Origin: Methanobacteriota archaeon
GTDB taxonomy: Archaea; Thermoplasmatota; Poseidoniia; Poseidoniales; Thalassarchaeaceae
Assembly (NCBI GenBank): GCA_002712285.1
Contig: PATC01000036.1
Span: 1-39,648 of the forward strand
Reading direction: 5' to 3'
DNA: 39,648 bases
Positions 16,125 to 24,775 of the stretch are shown one piece after another. The notes below the pieces were generated by a model. The model was not told where the DNA came from, did no database searches, and worked only from the letters and a program-made list of their open reading frames with translations. The position numbers and the translations under genes are program-made. Numbering within the stretch: the stretch's first letter is position 1; every line of letters starts with the position of its first letter.

Positions 16125-17156
16125 TCAGTCTTCCGAGGGAAGTGTCCGGACTCCTGATTCATCGACAAGCATGCTGATATCGATTGATCGAACACCCATA
16201 TTCATCGAACTCGTAGATAGAACATCTACTCCCGCAGTCATCCAATCATCCAGGTCCTCAAAACGGACGTTTCCACTTGCTTCGGTACAAATCCATTTGT
16301 CATAACCGTGAGATCGAATATCGAGAACAGCCTCTTTTGTCTTGGCTGGACCCATGTTGTCTAGCATGATGACGAGGGTTCTATTCTCTTCAGTTTCCAT
16401 CATCCTATTGCACCAAGCGTTTGCAACTACATTCGCCATTGATATGGTATCTACTTCAATGACAGTAAATGCTCCATGGTTGTTGAGATCAGTCGTTGAA
16501 ATCCATTTTTTCATAGCTTCCTTCTTTGATTCTCCAAGATCCATTTTTAGAACGGTTTGGTCGTTTTCTTTAATCATCCATGCATCGCTTTTGCGAAGTC
16601 GATGTGTTAAGCCTCCACCGATATGTACTGCCCATTTATCCAAAATTCCCCAAGCAGTTTTACGAGTGCAAGCGACTCGTAATCCATTCAATCGATTCAC
16701 CCAACGTTCTGTTTCGGTTGCTATGCCTGACATTCGACCGAGGAGATTGATTATGACACGCTCGACAGATAGAATTTCTAAAGCTGCTCCGTCGAGTATC
16801 AAGAGTGTATCATCCACATTGAATTGCTCACCTTCTCGCTTATGCCAAGACATTTGCACTTCTGGAAGCCGTGTTCGTATCAAATGGTTAACAACATGAC
16901 TTCCACATAAAACACCAGCTTGTTTAGCAATTATACGAGCTCGTACTAAGACACGAGTCTGCCCAATTGGTCGGTAACCATCATCCTCTAACAAGGCCTT
17001 AGTCCAACGCTCCATACTCTCGACCAATAGTGGACTAGGAGAATTCTCTGTCCAGAGATCCGAGGCACGGTCATGAGGGAGACGAACTCGGTGAGCCGTT
17101 GTGGAGAGGTCCTCCTCCCCGGCGGCGGGGGTTTCGGAGGGTCCGAATTCCGTCAC
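16125..17156 (-). CDS. nadC: Nicotinate-nucleotide pyrophosphorylase (quinolinate phosphoribosyltransferase)
   Basis: Forms nicotinate mononucleotide from quinolinate and PRPP in de novo NAD synthesis. The 343-residue protein contains SVERVIINLLGRMSGIATET, ACTRKTAWGILDKWAVHIGG with the following GLTHR, a Lys/Glu block at WMIKENDQ, EVDTISMANVVA, LDNMGPAKTKEAV, CTEASGNVRFEDLDDWMTAG and VDVLSTSSM, in the order usual for NadC. It is about 55-60 residues longer than typical, mostly an N-terminal extension (MTEFGPSETPAAGEEDLS...) that may be a late or mispredicted start; the GTG at 17156 is the only long-frame start. Usual family sequence has a proline where this one has TAW in CTRKT-x-PG. Located between Pcc1-like and phosphopantothenate synthetase genes. 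Confidence 0.92.
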   Translation of the reverse strand: MTEFGPSETPAAGEEDLSTTAHRVRLPHDRASDLWTENSPSPLLVESMERWTKALLEDDGYRPIGQTRVLVRARIIAKQAGVLCGSHVVNHLIRTRLPEVQMSWHKREGEQFNVDDTLLILDGAALEILSVERVIINLLGRMSGIATETERWVNRLNGLRVACTRKTAWGILDKWAVHIGGGLTHRLRKSDAWMIKENDQTVLKMDLGESKKEAMKKWISTTDLNNHGAFTVIEVDTISMANVVANAWCNRMMETEENRTLVIMLDNMGPAKTKEAVLDIRSHGYDKWICTEASGNVRFEDLDDWMTAGVDVLSTSSMNMGVRSIDISMLVDESGVRTLPSED

Positions 17157-17202
17157 TAAGCCGCGGACTCACCCATTGCACTTGAAGGATTGTGGATTTT
17201 CC

Positions 17203-17439
17203 TCATTCAATATGTTCGAGGGTGACTTCTACTGCAGTGATGCACGCAAGAATATCATCCATTGTATTTCGTAGCGTTCTCATATTGTCACTTTGAACAA
17301 TAATATGCAATTCTAACTCCTCAGGCTTCATTTCGATTGAAAAGGCATCCGGGTCATCTACAGAAATTGAAGCCTTCAGTGTCGCAAGTCGCTCAATTGA
17401 GTCGCCCCTTAGAACGAGAACTGCCTCATGTGCCGCCAT
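17203..17439 (-). CDS. KEOPS complex Pcc1-like subunit
   Basis: 78 residues from the ATG at 17439 (MAAHEAVLVLRGDSIER). Length, a beta-alpha-beta-beta-alpha pattern, and the segments IEMKPEELELHIIVQSDNMR and TLRNTMDDILACITAVEVTL resemble archaeal Pcc1, the dimerising subunit of the KEOPS complex that makes t6A37 in tRNA. Pcc1 proteins are short and poorly conserved, so this is a fold-and-size judgement. A longer frame to 17625 would overlap mutY on the other strand and is not used. It is divergent from mutY with 50 bp between starts and is followed by nadC at 46 bp. Confidence 0.6.
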   Translation of the reverse strand: MAAHEAVLVLRGDSIERLATLKASISVDDPDAFSIEMKPEELELHIIVQSDNMRTLRNTMDDILACITAVEVTLEHIE

Positions 17440-17489
17440 CAGTCTCACTTTGGAGGTAATCGCTATGGATGCTCCGGCTACGAAGGTCA

Positions 17490-18479
17490 ATGATGAGCGG
17501 GCTATCCGAATCCGTTCAGGGGCGCATTCTAGAGTGGTACGATGCTGAAGCCCGAGAACTCCCATGGAGAAATAATCCATATCCATGGCCGGTACTTGTT
17601 TCTGAGTTTGTACTACAACAGACACAGATGGTAGTAGGTCTCACTCACTGGCATCGCATGATGGAACGCTTTCCTACTATCGAATCCATGGCTTCTTGCC
17701 CCGTGGAAGATGTCCTAGAGGCTTGGCAGGGTTGCGGTTACTATGCAAGAGCCCGCAATCTCCACGCTTTGGCCGTAGAAATCGCTTCTCGTAATCCTCC
17801 ATGTCTCCCATCTAACCCCCAAGGTTTGCAGGATTTACCTGGAATAGGCCCGTACACGGCAGCAGCGGTTTCCTCCATCGCATTCGATTATCCCATTGCT
17901 GCAGTCGATGGAAATATTCGACGAATTTACGCTCGAACATTAGCAGAAGAGTATCCGAAAGACCGTGATATCCAGGCATGGGCTGACGAATCCTTGTATC
18001 GAAGCCGTCCAGGAGATTGGAATCAGGCTTTGATGGAACTAGGTGCGACAATCTGTACGCCTCGGGCTCCTTCTTGTGAGAGATGCCCCGCAGAGCAGGT
18101 ATGTCTTGCATTACAAACCAATGAACCAACGAAATTTCCAGCACCTCGGAAACGGAGATCAAAGAAAATTGAGGGGCATGCTCTCGTAATACGAACTCCA
18201 TCTGGTGTTTATCTCACACAAAGAAATGGTTCGAGGCTTGGAGGATTGTGGGGTGTGCCAATTACAGAAGATCCTGAAGGGCTACGTTTGTTATGTGAAA
18301 ATCATCATGTCAGCGAACATCGTTCAGTTGGAAGAGTTCGGCATGCCTTCAGTCACAGAGATTGGAATCTTCAGGTATGGGTTGCGGAACAGAGCGATGG
18401 AGGGGTAGACCCCAATTCAGTACCTATTTCTAGATTGGATGAACGCATCCTAGAAGCAGCGGGGTGGATTCGAGCATGA
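17490..18479 (+). CDS. mutY: A/G-specific adenine DNA glycosylase
   Basis: Removes adenine paired with 8-oxoguanine. The 329-residue protein has RELPWRNNPYPWPVLVSEFV with catalytic Glu39, the helix-hairpin-helix LQDLPGIGPYTAAAV (113-127), AAVDGNIRRIYAR with catalytic Asp140, and a [4Fe-4S] motif C-x6-C-x2-C-x5-C (Cys189, 196, 199, 205). A Nudix-like C-terminal domain of MutY type follows (GVYLTQRNGSRLGGLWGVP), which recognises 8-oxoG. It begins a plus-strand unit: the stop overlaps the hflX start by 4 bases (ATGA). Start choice between adjacent ATGs at 17490 and 17493 is arbitrary. Confidence 0.94.
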   Translation: MMSGLSESVQGRILEWYDAEARELPWRNNPYPWPVLVSEFVLQQTQMVVGLTHWHRMMERFPTIESMASCPVEDVLEAWQGCGYYARARNLHALAVEIASRNPPCLPSNPQGLQDLPGIGPYTAAAVSSIAFDYPIAAVDGNIRRIYARTLAEEYPKDRDIQAWADESLYRSRPGDWNQALMELGATICTPRAPSCERCPAEQVCLALQTNEPTKFPAPRKRRSKKIEGHALVIRTPSGVYLTQRNGSRLGGLWGVPITEDPEGLRLLCENHHVSEHRSVGRVRHAFSHRDWNLQVWVAEQSDGGVDPNSVPISRLDERILEAAGWIRA

Positions 18480-19864
18480 ATGACCCCGATTGGGATACAG
18501 TCCCATTGATTGCAGGTTCTGGAGGTATTCTAACAGAGGAGTTGCGAACCTCACATGCGGGTCGCAAAGCATTGATGCTGACTCGTAATGAAAATCCGAA
18601 GGAATTTCTTGCACTTGCTGATACTATGGATATCAGGGTCATTGAAATCGTTTCTCAGCGTGGTAGATCAGATGCACGCACACATCTTGGTCGAGGTCGA
18701 CTTGAAGCAATTCGTGATGAATTACGTATGGCACCCGAAAGCCATCCATGGTTTGGGATTGATCTCGTTCTTGTAAATGCGAATCTAAGTGCCCGTCAAT
18801 TAGTCAATATGACTGATATGTTACAATGTGAGACTTGGGATCGAGTTCGTTTACTCCTAGAACTCTTCACTCAGCATGCATCATCAGTCGAAGCACGAAA
18901 TCAGGTACGAATCGCTCGTTTGAATGCCGACCGTAACGTTTTGCGTGAATTGGTAAACCGTGAAACAACTGGAGAACGACTTGGTTACGGAGCAGGTGGA
19001 CGAACAGGTTGGAATGTTGCATTGAATGCCTTGAGCAGAGAACTAACGACACTTCGTAACCGCCAGCGAAGATATAGTCGAGCAATCAAGGAAAGGCAAA
19101 GGCAACGGCAAGCAAGCGGAGCTCGTACGGTGGGGTTGGCCGGCTATACCAATGCGGGTAAATCGAGCTTATTTGCTTCCCTCTGTGGAAAACCAGTTCT
19201 TGTAGAGGACCGCTACTTCTCAACATTAGAGACTACTGTCGGTAGAATGCAGTTTAGTCCACGAGTATTACTTGTTGATACGATTGGATTCATTGATGAT
19301 ATCCCATCAGATCTTCTTGATGCGTTTTCAGCGACACTTGAAGAGAGCCTTGAGTGCGACCTCTTGCTTCTGTTGTTGGATTGTTCAGATCCAGTGGAGG
19401 AGGTGATTCGAAAGTTTGAGACCTCACGTCGCGAATTGTTCGACCGCACCGATCCAAGTGAAAATCAGTACGATTTGCTTGTGGTCCTGACCAAACATGA
19501 TTCTTGTAGCGAATCTCATGTTTTCGCTGTAACTCAAGCATTGGATGCTTTCGGTGTTTCAGATACTATTCTGACATCATCAACTTCTTCCGAGGGTATT
19601 GAGCAACTTCGTTCTAGTATCCTAACTCGTTTACATGGTCCGCCAATGTCTTTCTTGATATTGCCACCGAATAAGGAATCAGATCGCCCGATTGCTGCTA
19701 TCGAATCGGAGATTCGTCGTAATTCGATGGTTCGGGAACGAAGGATGACGGATGAAGGCTTACGTCTTGTAGCATGGATAGATTTGGCTGATTGGGGGCG
19801 ACTCACTCGTTCGTTGGGAGAGAGGATCCATCGAGATGTGGATTCATCCTCGCAAGCGGAATAA
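18476..19864 (+). CDS. hflX: GTPase HflX
   Basis: Ribosome-associated GTPase of the Obg-HflX superfamily; bacterial HflX splits stalled or hibernating ribosomes, and archaeal members bind the large subunit. 462 residues. The N-terminal HflX domain shows RGRSDARTHLGRGRLEAIRD and LLLELFTQHASSVEARNQVR. A basic helical region (NRQRRYSRAIKERQRQRQAS) leads to the G domain: GLAGYTNAGKSSL (G1, near 221-233), a TTVGR switch, DTIGFIDDIP (G3, near 267) and LTKHD (G4, near 339). The start at 18476 is fixed by the ATGA overlap with mutY. Confidence 0.94.
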   Translation: MNDPDWDTVPLIAGSGGILTEELRTSHAGRKALMLTRNENPKEFLALADTMDIRVIEIVSQRGRSDARTHLGRGRLEAIRDELRMAPESHPWFGIDLVLVNANLSARQLVNMTDMLQCETWDRVRLLLELFTQHASSVEARNQVRIARLNADRNVLRELVNRETTGERLGYGAGGRTGWNVALNALSRELTTLRNRQRRYSRAIKERQRQRQASGARTVGLAGYTNAGKSSLFASLCGKPVLVEDRYFSTLETTVGRMQFSPRVLLVDTIGFIDDIPSDLLDAFSATLEESLECDLLLLLLDCSDPVEEVIRKFETSRRELFDRTDPSENQYDLLVVLTKHDSCSESHVFAVTQALDAFGVSDTILTSSTSSEGIEQLRSSILTRLHGPPMSFLILPPNKESDRPIAAIESEIRRNSMVRERRMTDEGLRLVAWIDLADWGRLTRSLGERIHRDVDSSSQAE

Positions 19865-19886
19865 GGGACGCCTTCTATTCAGGGCC

Positions 19887-20783
19887 ATGGAGGACCGAAC
19901 CGAGGAGGCCCCAGTCGTCTCGGAATCCCAAAAAGTCATGATTCCTGAAGAGGAACCAATTTTTTCATCCACGGGAGCAACACTTCAGTTACCCAAGGAT
20001 GCACCCAGAGATCCTCGAATGCATGTTGCCCTTTTGTTCATCGTCGTTGCCGGGTTATTCGGTGCCATCAATGGCCTCGATTTTATTGATGGAGATCAAG
20101 GGTTAGTGACTGATCGGGGTTTTATCTACAGCCAAACACAGACGGCTTCTTTCATCAGCCAGTCCTCACCAGGTTCAGCAATACTCACTGGTACCTTGAC
20201 TCTGCATGATGGCAGCCCAGGATCAAATTTTACAATCGAGGTTGTAACGAAAGTTGTAGAAAATGGAACCCAGAGGATTACCCGACCATCAAACGTAACC
20301 GATGCGGAAGGTCGCTTTCGCCTTGAGGGATTGAATCCAGGTCTCATGACTATGTTTGTGGTGAACAATAGTCACGATTCAGAAGGCATGACACATCGAA
20401 TCATTTTGTCTCCTGGTGCTTTGTTTGAACCGTACGGATTTACTCATTTGGATGTAGATTACGAATCTCCTGAAACATTCGATAATGTCGAAGAAGAGAA
20501 TAATGGATTGATGCGTTGGATTGATTTATCTGAAGAGCAACGTGGTCGAGAACTGTATGATCCAACTGCTGCAGCAGTTTACGACATTGTAGGCACTATC
20601 TTTTTCGGAATTGGATTAATTGCAATTGTTCTAGGGGTCATAGGTTGGAGGGCAAAGAGTGTATTACTTCTCAGAACCGCAGGAGGACTTGTCTTTTTCA
20701 GTCAAGGCCATTTTTACTCAGCATGTTGCCTAGGCATGCTCGCGATGATTTCGACTTATGGTCTCAATATCAGTGATGGATGA
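19887..20783 (+). CDS. Membrane protein with carboxypeptidase-regulatory-like domain
   Basis: 298 residues. A hydrophilic N-terminus (about 45 residues) precedes a first membrane helix (VALLFIVVAGLFGAINGLDF). An exposed domain follows in which ILTGTLTLHDGSPGSNFTIE, RITRPSNVTDAEGRFRLEGL and NPGLMTMFVVNN form the beta-sandwich pattern of a carboxypeptidase-regulatory-like (CarboxypepD_reg) domain. The C-terminus has two or three further helices (IVGTIFFGIGLIAIVLGVIG, then LLLRTAGGLVFFSQGHFYSA and CCLGMLAMISTYGL). The 19836 start would overlap hflX; ATG 19887 begins MEDRTEEAPVVSES. It is probably the third gene of the mutY-hflX unit. Role unknown. It converges on the PTGES2-like gene with no bases between stops. 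Confidence 0.72.
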   Translation: MEDRTEEAPVVSESQKVMIPEEEPIFSSTGATLQLPKDAPRDPRMHVALLFIVVAGLFGAINGLDFIDGDQGLVTDRGFIYSQTQTASFISQSSPGSAILTGTLTLHDGSPGSNFTIEVVTKVVENGTQRITRPSNVTDAEGRFRLEGLNPGLMTMFVVNNSHDSEGMTHRIILSPGALFEPYGFTHLDVDYESPETFDNVEEENNGLMRWIDLSEEQRGRELYDPTAAAVYDIVGTIFFGIGLIAIVLGVIGWRAKSVLLLRTAGGLVFFSQGHFYSACCLGMLAMISTYGLNISDG

Positions 20784-21491
20784 TTAAGCAGCAGCGACTT
20801 TCATTCGCTGGAACCATGCCATCCCCGCTTCGTGCTCCTCAACCTGACTGAAAGCCTTCGGGTGCATCTCAACAGATTGCATGTAACCATAGACAATAAG
20901 GTCGACAAGATCCGGTTTATCCCCACCAAAAAATGAGTTTTCGCCAATTTCAACAGTCCATTGATCTAGGAGATGATGCCAAAGCTGTTTAGGATTCATT
21001 CCCGTGTTTTTGGTTCGTTTTCGGGCAATTATTCCCCACATAATTGGAAACCCTGCCCATGCGTATAATCTTCCAGTCAACAGACCAAATTTTTCGTGTC
21101 TTGAAACTGAGCGTGTAGTATTCAGAGCCGATCTAATGTTGCCGTATAGGATAGGGATAGTAGCATTCTTCATGTGGAGATCCGCCCATTCTATCCATTC
21201 ATCTCGTCGTGCCAAATCTGCTGAGTTGGAGAGTTTTCCATCATTGTAGACTTCATCGATGCGTTTCATTATGGGAGTGGAATCAACAACAACTTCTCCG
21301 TCGTGCATTTTCCATACAGGAGTCTTGCCCCAGTCCCCAGCAAACGAGACACTTTTTTTGATTTTCATTGGGTTAACTTGAACTCTCTCGTGTGGGAGAT
21401 TTAGATGATCAAGGAGAGCACGAACCTTCCAAGTGAAGGGACAGGTGTTGAGCATATACAATGTGCCAACAGTGGTTACTGCGTCGGACAT
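20784..21491 (-). CDS. Glutathione S-transferase-like protein of the PTGES2 type
   Basis: 235 residues: an N-terminal thioredoxin-fold domain (LYMLNTCPFTWKVRALLDHL, then LPHERVQVNPMKIKK, GKTPVWKMHDGEVVVDSTPI) joined to an all-helical GST C-terminal domain. The combination CPF-x-x-KVRALLD plus V-x-VNP and GKTPVW is characteristic of mitochondrial prostaglandin E synthase 2 and its bacterial relatives. The usual CPFC motif is CPFT here, so only one of the two redox cysteines remains. The reaction is unknown; a glutathione- or other thiol-dependent role, or a structural one, is possible. Helix IMWGIIARKRTKNTGMNPKQ sits in the C-terminal domain as in relatives. Such proteins are rare in archaea, suggesting transfer from bacteria. 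Confidence 0.8.
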   Translation of the reverse strand: MSDAVTTVGTLYMLNTCPFTWKVRALLDHLNLPHERVQVNPMKIKKSVSFAGDWGKTPVWKMHDGEVVVDSTPIMKRIDEVYNDGKLSNSADLARRDEWIEWADLHMKNATIPILYGNIRSALNTTRSVSRHEKFGLLTGRLYAWAGFPIMWGIIARKRTKNTGMNPKQLWHHLLDQWTVEIGENSFFGGDKPDLVDLIVYGYMQSVEMHPKAFSQVEEHEAGMAWFQRMKVAAA

Positions 21492-21533
21492 GGCTTACCG
21501 TTTGAATCATCCTTTGTGAACGATTGGTTTGTT

Positions 21534-21896
21534 TCACATAGCGTGCATCTCAAGCATTGATAAATCAATGACTTCGAGTGTTCTGATATGTGTGGCTTCG
21601 AGATCAACAGGTGGTGCACAACCTTCCTCCCAAGCTTCCTTCCATCGCATAGCGCATAGACACCATCGATCCCCAGGCTTGATTCCAGGGAATCGAAATT
21701 CGGGTCGTGGTGTTGAGAGATCATTTCCAGCATTAGCACTGAATGTCAAGAATGCTTCATCAACGACGACGCAAACGGTATGCATGCCCCTATCTGAATC
21801 ATCAGTATTGCAGCAGCCGTCGCGGAACCAGCCTGTAAGAGGGCTTTCGCTACAGGTTTTCAAAGGAGTTCCTAGGACATTGATGGATGAATGCAT
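21534..21896 (-). CDS. DUF2237 family protein
   Basis: 120 residues, full length for the family. Highly conserved blocks are NVLGTPLKTCSESPLTGWFR, DGCCNTDDSDRGMHTVCVVV, FLTFSANAGNDLSTPRPEFR, FPGIKPGDRWCLCAMRWKEA, and APPVDLEATH. Six or so conserved cysteines could bind metal or form disulfides; the family has no established function. It is common in bacteria and also occurs in eukaryotes, which makes transfer into this archaeal lineage plausible. It is followed, on the same strand at 42 bp, by the PTGES2-like GST; both have thiol-rich or thiol-related features, so a shared redox context is a weak inference. Confidence 0.88.
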   Translation of the reverse strand: MHSSINVLGTPLKTCSESPLTGWFRDGCCNTDDSDRGMHTVCVVVDEAFLTFSANAGNDLSTPRPEFRFPGIKPGDRWCLCAMRWKEAWEEGCAPPVDLEATHIRTLEVIDLSMLEMHAM

Positions 21897-21974
21897 ATCC
21901 TATGCTAGATGATTCGCATAAATGAGTGCTCGTCCATCCTCAATCCTCAAGTGAGGTGAACTAGAGTGACATCT

Positions 21975-22412
21975 ATGAGCGACGTTCCTGCATCTGTCAT
22001 CGCAGAATTGAATGCACTAGATGGGTATGAGAAAATGCTTGCAATAGACCGAGTCACAGTTGAGCATGGAGTAACTTCTGAAGAGTTAATGCGTCTAATG
22101 GAAATGGCCTCTTCTGAAACAACATTGCCTGCCAGTGAACCGGAATGGGACATGTCGATTTCTCGATCTAAAGGAGGCGTTGATCCAATGATGGAAACTA
22201 GTTCATCTCCTAGTCCAGGAGCTGAAGCACTTTCTGAAGCTCATCGATATCGAATGGGTTACGACCCTAGTAATGAGGGGCGCATGCGCCAGTCTCAAGT
22301 TGAGCAAGCCATTGTCTGCCCAGCTTGTCGTTCTCCTCTCGGTATTCCTTCTGTTCGTCCAATCAAAGTAACATGCCCTCAATGTATGACTGAGACATTG
22401 TTTGAGTCTTGA
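21975..22412 (+). CDS. Zinc-ribbon protein, uncharacterised
   Basis: 145 residues. An N-terminal acidic helical part (DVPASVIAELNALDGYEKML, EELMRLMEMASSE) and a Ser/Pro linker lead to a C-terminal zinc ribbon: CPACRSPLGIPSVRPIKVTC, then PQC, that is C-x2-C, a knuckle, and C-x2-C. The G-I-P-x-x-x-P-I-K-V-T-C-P segment is typical of small archaeal zinc-ribbon domains that sit on membrane or regulatory proteins. A GTG at 21966 is an alternative start; ATG 21975 is used. It converges on the DUF373 gene with no bases between stops. Function unknown. Confidence 0.72.
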   Translation: MSDVPASVIAELNALDGYEKMLAIDRVTVEHGVTSEELMRLMEMASSETTLPASEPEWDMSISRSKGGVDPMMETSSSPSPGAEALSEAHRYRMGYDPSNEGRMRQSQVEQAIVCPACRSPLGIPSVRPIKVTCPQCMTETLFES

Positions 22413-23525
22413 TTAGACTCCCCAGAATTTTCCTTGGATTTCTTGACGAGTCGACCAAGAGCGTACACCTGTTCGAACCATCCACCAGACGACAATGGTT
22501 ACTAGGACCAGCCCCCAATCGTTGTAGATTACACCTGGATCAAGTTCGTAGGTTTCACCTTGAGCGATTTTGCGCGCGACATCAAGGCTGGCTTCAGCAA
22601 AGGCGTAGATTACTGCACCTCCTGCAACAACTTGGAAGATTCTTCCAGATAGCGTACCACGTCGCCAACGGAGCACAACCATGGACATTGCAACAGCAAG
22701 CGAGGCAAGCACAATCCACTGTAAACCACTGTCCAAAGCTTCGATGCCAATTTCAAGTCCAGTCATTTCGGAACTTGCTTGAGCAATCTCTCGATACACT
22801 TCGAGTATAGCAAGTAGGCTTGCGAAAGAAGCAAATGCCCACAATAGAGAGGAGACAATGCCACCCATCGCACTTTCCCGCATGTCAACTATGAGACGTT
22901 CGAGTTGTGTTTCTGCGCCCAAGCCTTTGGCAAGTAGCCATAGTCCAACGAATAATGGCATAGCACCAATCAGGACCCCTCCGCCTGGAATGATCATGCC
23001 TAGACCAATAATCATCATGAATACGGAGAGTGGAACTAGTAGGCGAGCCCGCCATTTTGGGTCTTCTATTGCCTTCATGATGTAGTAAAATGTCCCTTCG
23101 ATACCCTTGCTCTGACGTACGATGATTTTCTCGACGTAATCGATTCGAACTCGGCTTTGGAGAATAGGCATTACTGCTTCATCTTCAGCTCCATCAGTAA
23201 CAAGAATCGCGCAGTCGGGTTGGAATTCTGCAATGACCTCTTCCAACTGCTTTGCAATTGCACGGTCAGATCTGGAACCGACTCTTTCGTCTCCGGTTAG
23301 AATAGCGACTTCAACGGTATCGTTTGGCTCACCAGAATCAAGGATTCGATCGTGGTGGTGAAGTGCTCCAAGGATAGCATTTGTATCGCTTTCTTCAGGG
23401 TCAGCCAGTCCCAATCGAAGTGCAGCGCTAAGGGTAGCTTTTCGACCAATTACGGGCCCTCTGAGACCCGCTTTAATGCCGAGATCATTGTCTCGGTCGA
23501 TGGTCAATACTAGCGTCCGCGTCAT
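22413..23525 (-). CDS. DUF373 family membrane protein
   Basis: 370 residues. The N-terminal cytoplasmic domain, about 150 residues, begins LVLTIDRDNDLGIKAGLRGP and continues with GDERVGSRSDRAIAKQLEEV and DCAILVTDGAEDEAVMPILQ, the hallmark of the archaeal DUF373 family. The rest carries several membrane helices (LLVPLSVFMMIIGLGMIIPG, LIGAMPLFVGLWLLAKGLG, IVSSLLWAFASFASLLAILE, and others). The repeated TDG/GDE acidic loops may bind metal or nucleotide, but no reaction is known. It is placed 33 bp downstream of priL on the same strand, a probable two-gene unit. Confidence 0.88.
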   Translation of the reverse strand: MTRTLVLTIDRDNDLGIKAGLRGPVIGRKATLSAALRLGLADPEESDTNAILGALHHHDRILDSGEPNDTVEVAILTGDERVGSRSDRAIAKQLEEVIAEFQPDCAILVTDGAEDEAVMPILQSRVRIDYVEKIIVRQSKGIEGTFYYIMKAIEDPKWRARLLVPLSVFMMIIGLGMIIPGGGVLIGAMPLFVGLWLLAKGLGAETQLERLIVDMRESAMGGIVSSLLWAFASFASLLAILEVYREIAQASSEMTGLEIGIEALDSGLQWIVLASLAVAMSMVVLRWRRGTLSGRIFQVVAGGAVIYAFAEASLDVARKIAQGETYELDPGVIYNDWGLVLVTIVVWWMVRTGVRSWSTRQEIQGKFWGV

Positions 23526-23558
23526 GTGCTTCGATGGACCCTTGTCAGCATGTCCTAA

Positions 23559-24716
23559 TCAAGGGTTGGCCGACTCCTTGGATGGCTCGGGCGATTCTTC
23601 TGACTTTTCTTCTGGTCGCTGAGCCCTGTCTCTCTGTTTCCACCAGACGTAAGATAGCGGGTGCTTCATTTTCGGTTTGTCGCATATGGGGTCATCTCCT
23701 TTGGAGACGGGACATCGTGCATCGAGTTTCAGGCGACTGCAGCCTGCAGGAGTATATTCTCGATCATAGATGTGGCCGATTTGGTAACGGGTTGTATCAG
23801 GGTCGAAATCTGGTGCTCCTGAGAAAAATCCAGCACATTGGTCAATATCGATGCCAATTGCTGAGGACATAGATGCAAGGAAGACACGACCTGCGTGGTT
23901 AACATTCTCACCCATGGCGAGTTCTGCAATTGCTGTCTCCATGCAAGGAGGCCAATCTGATCGTGTTGCATCACCTGCATTGAAATCCATCTTGGCTCGA
24001 GATTGAAGTATGGTTAGAACAGCACCAACTGGTTCACTGAGTCGTTCAGCAAAACTCTCATCGATACGCTCCATACGTTCGTCACAACGCTTCCTTAGAT
24101 CTTCTCTGATTCGTTCTTTCAGTAATCGAGCAAGCCGTTGTTTTGAACTCTCTCCAGAATGAGCATTCATCGTCACCCAACCGCTATCAAGTGGACGATT
24201 TGGTAGTCGCCAATAATCTCCGCTAATACGAGGTCCTAATTCGATAAAATCAGTCATTGGAATACTGTAGACCAATGTCCCTTCTGTTTGTTCAGAACGA
24301 AGATCTGAGATGTAGGTACGGGTAATGATATCGAAAGAGTCGTCATCTAATCCTAGAATCGTATCTGCACGACTAGCTTCACCTTCAGCCCATCGAGCAG
24401 TGACTCGTTCTTCAAAGGTTGAACATGCTACTAGCATTGCATAAAGAAAAGACAAACTTTCAGTCATACGACCAAGATCGGTACTGATATCAGATGTTGG
24501 AATTCCAATTCCATCATCATGAAGTATTGATTCCTTAACACGCAAATCCCCTCTTCTCCGAATATCACTCAACCATCCGTCCGTCAACAGACTCTCCATG
24601 GTGATATCATTATTCTCAAGGATGCCACGAGTATGCTCCACAGCCTGTGGAAGAAAAGGGTACCGAGCGAGGACACGGGGGTCCTCGATGACAGGCGGCT
24701 GTAGGGGCATCGGCAT
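23559..24716 (-). CDS. priL: DNA primase large subunit
   Basis: Regulatory subunit of the archaeal/eukaryal-type primase; it partners PriS and carries a [4Fe-4S] cluster needed for primer initiation. 385 residues. The N-terminal half is helical (YPFLPQAVEHTRGILENNDI). The C-terminal half has the four cluster cysteines in the contexts DWPPCMETAIAEL, DQCAGFFSGAPDF, PAGCSRLKLDARCPV and DDPICDKPKMKHPLSYVWW, plus the conserved NHAGRVFLASM segment and RYQIGHIYDREYTPAGC. The acidic tail (EEKSEESPEPSKES) is lineage-specific. priS is not in the window. It is followed by the DUF373 gene and is divergent from the MptE-like gene. Confidence 0.92.
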   Translation of the reverse strand: MPMPLQPPVIEDPRVLARYPFLPQAVEHTRGILENNDITMESLLTDGWLSDIRRRGDLRVKESILHDDGIGIPTSDISTDLGRMTESLSFLYAMLVACSTFEERVTARWAEGEASRADTILGLDDDSFDIITRTYISDLRSEQTEGTLVYSIPMTDFIELGPRISGDYWRLPNRPLDSGWVTMNAHSGESSKQRLARLLKERIREDLRKRCDERMERIDESFAERLSEPVGAVLTILQSRAKMDFNAGDATRSDWPPCMETAIAELAMGENVNHAGRVFLASMSSAIGIDIDQCAGFFSGAPDFDPDTTRYQIGHIYDREYTPAGCSRLKLDARCPVSKGDDPICDKPKMKHPLSYVWWKQRDRAQRPEEKSEESPEPSKESANP

Positions 24717-24775
24717 CCGGATTCAACTCATGATTGAGCACTGGGGTTCTTCAACGCGACCGGTCAAGACCCAGC

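Noticed and set aside
16342-16899. A 185-codon plus-strand frame opposite nadC
   Set aside because: nadC has all family motifs on the other strand; this frame has no recognisable domain.
17440-17625. N-terminal extension of the Pcc1-like gene
   Set aside because: It would overlap the start of mutY on the opposite strand and make the protein far longer than Pcc1 proteins; the ATG at 17439 fits better.
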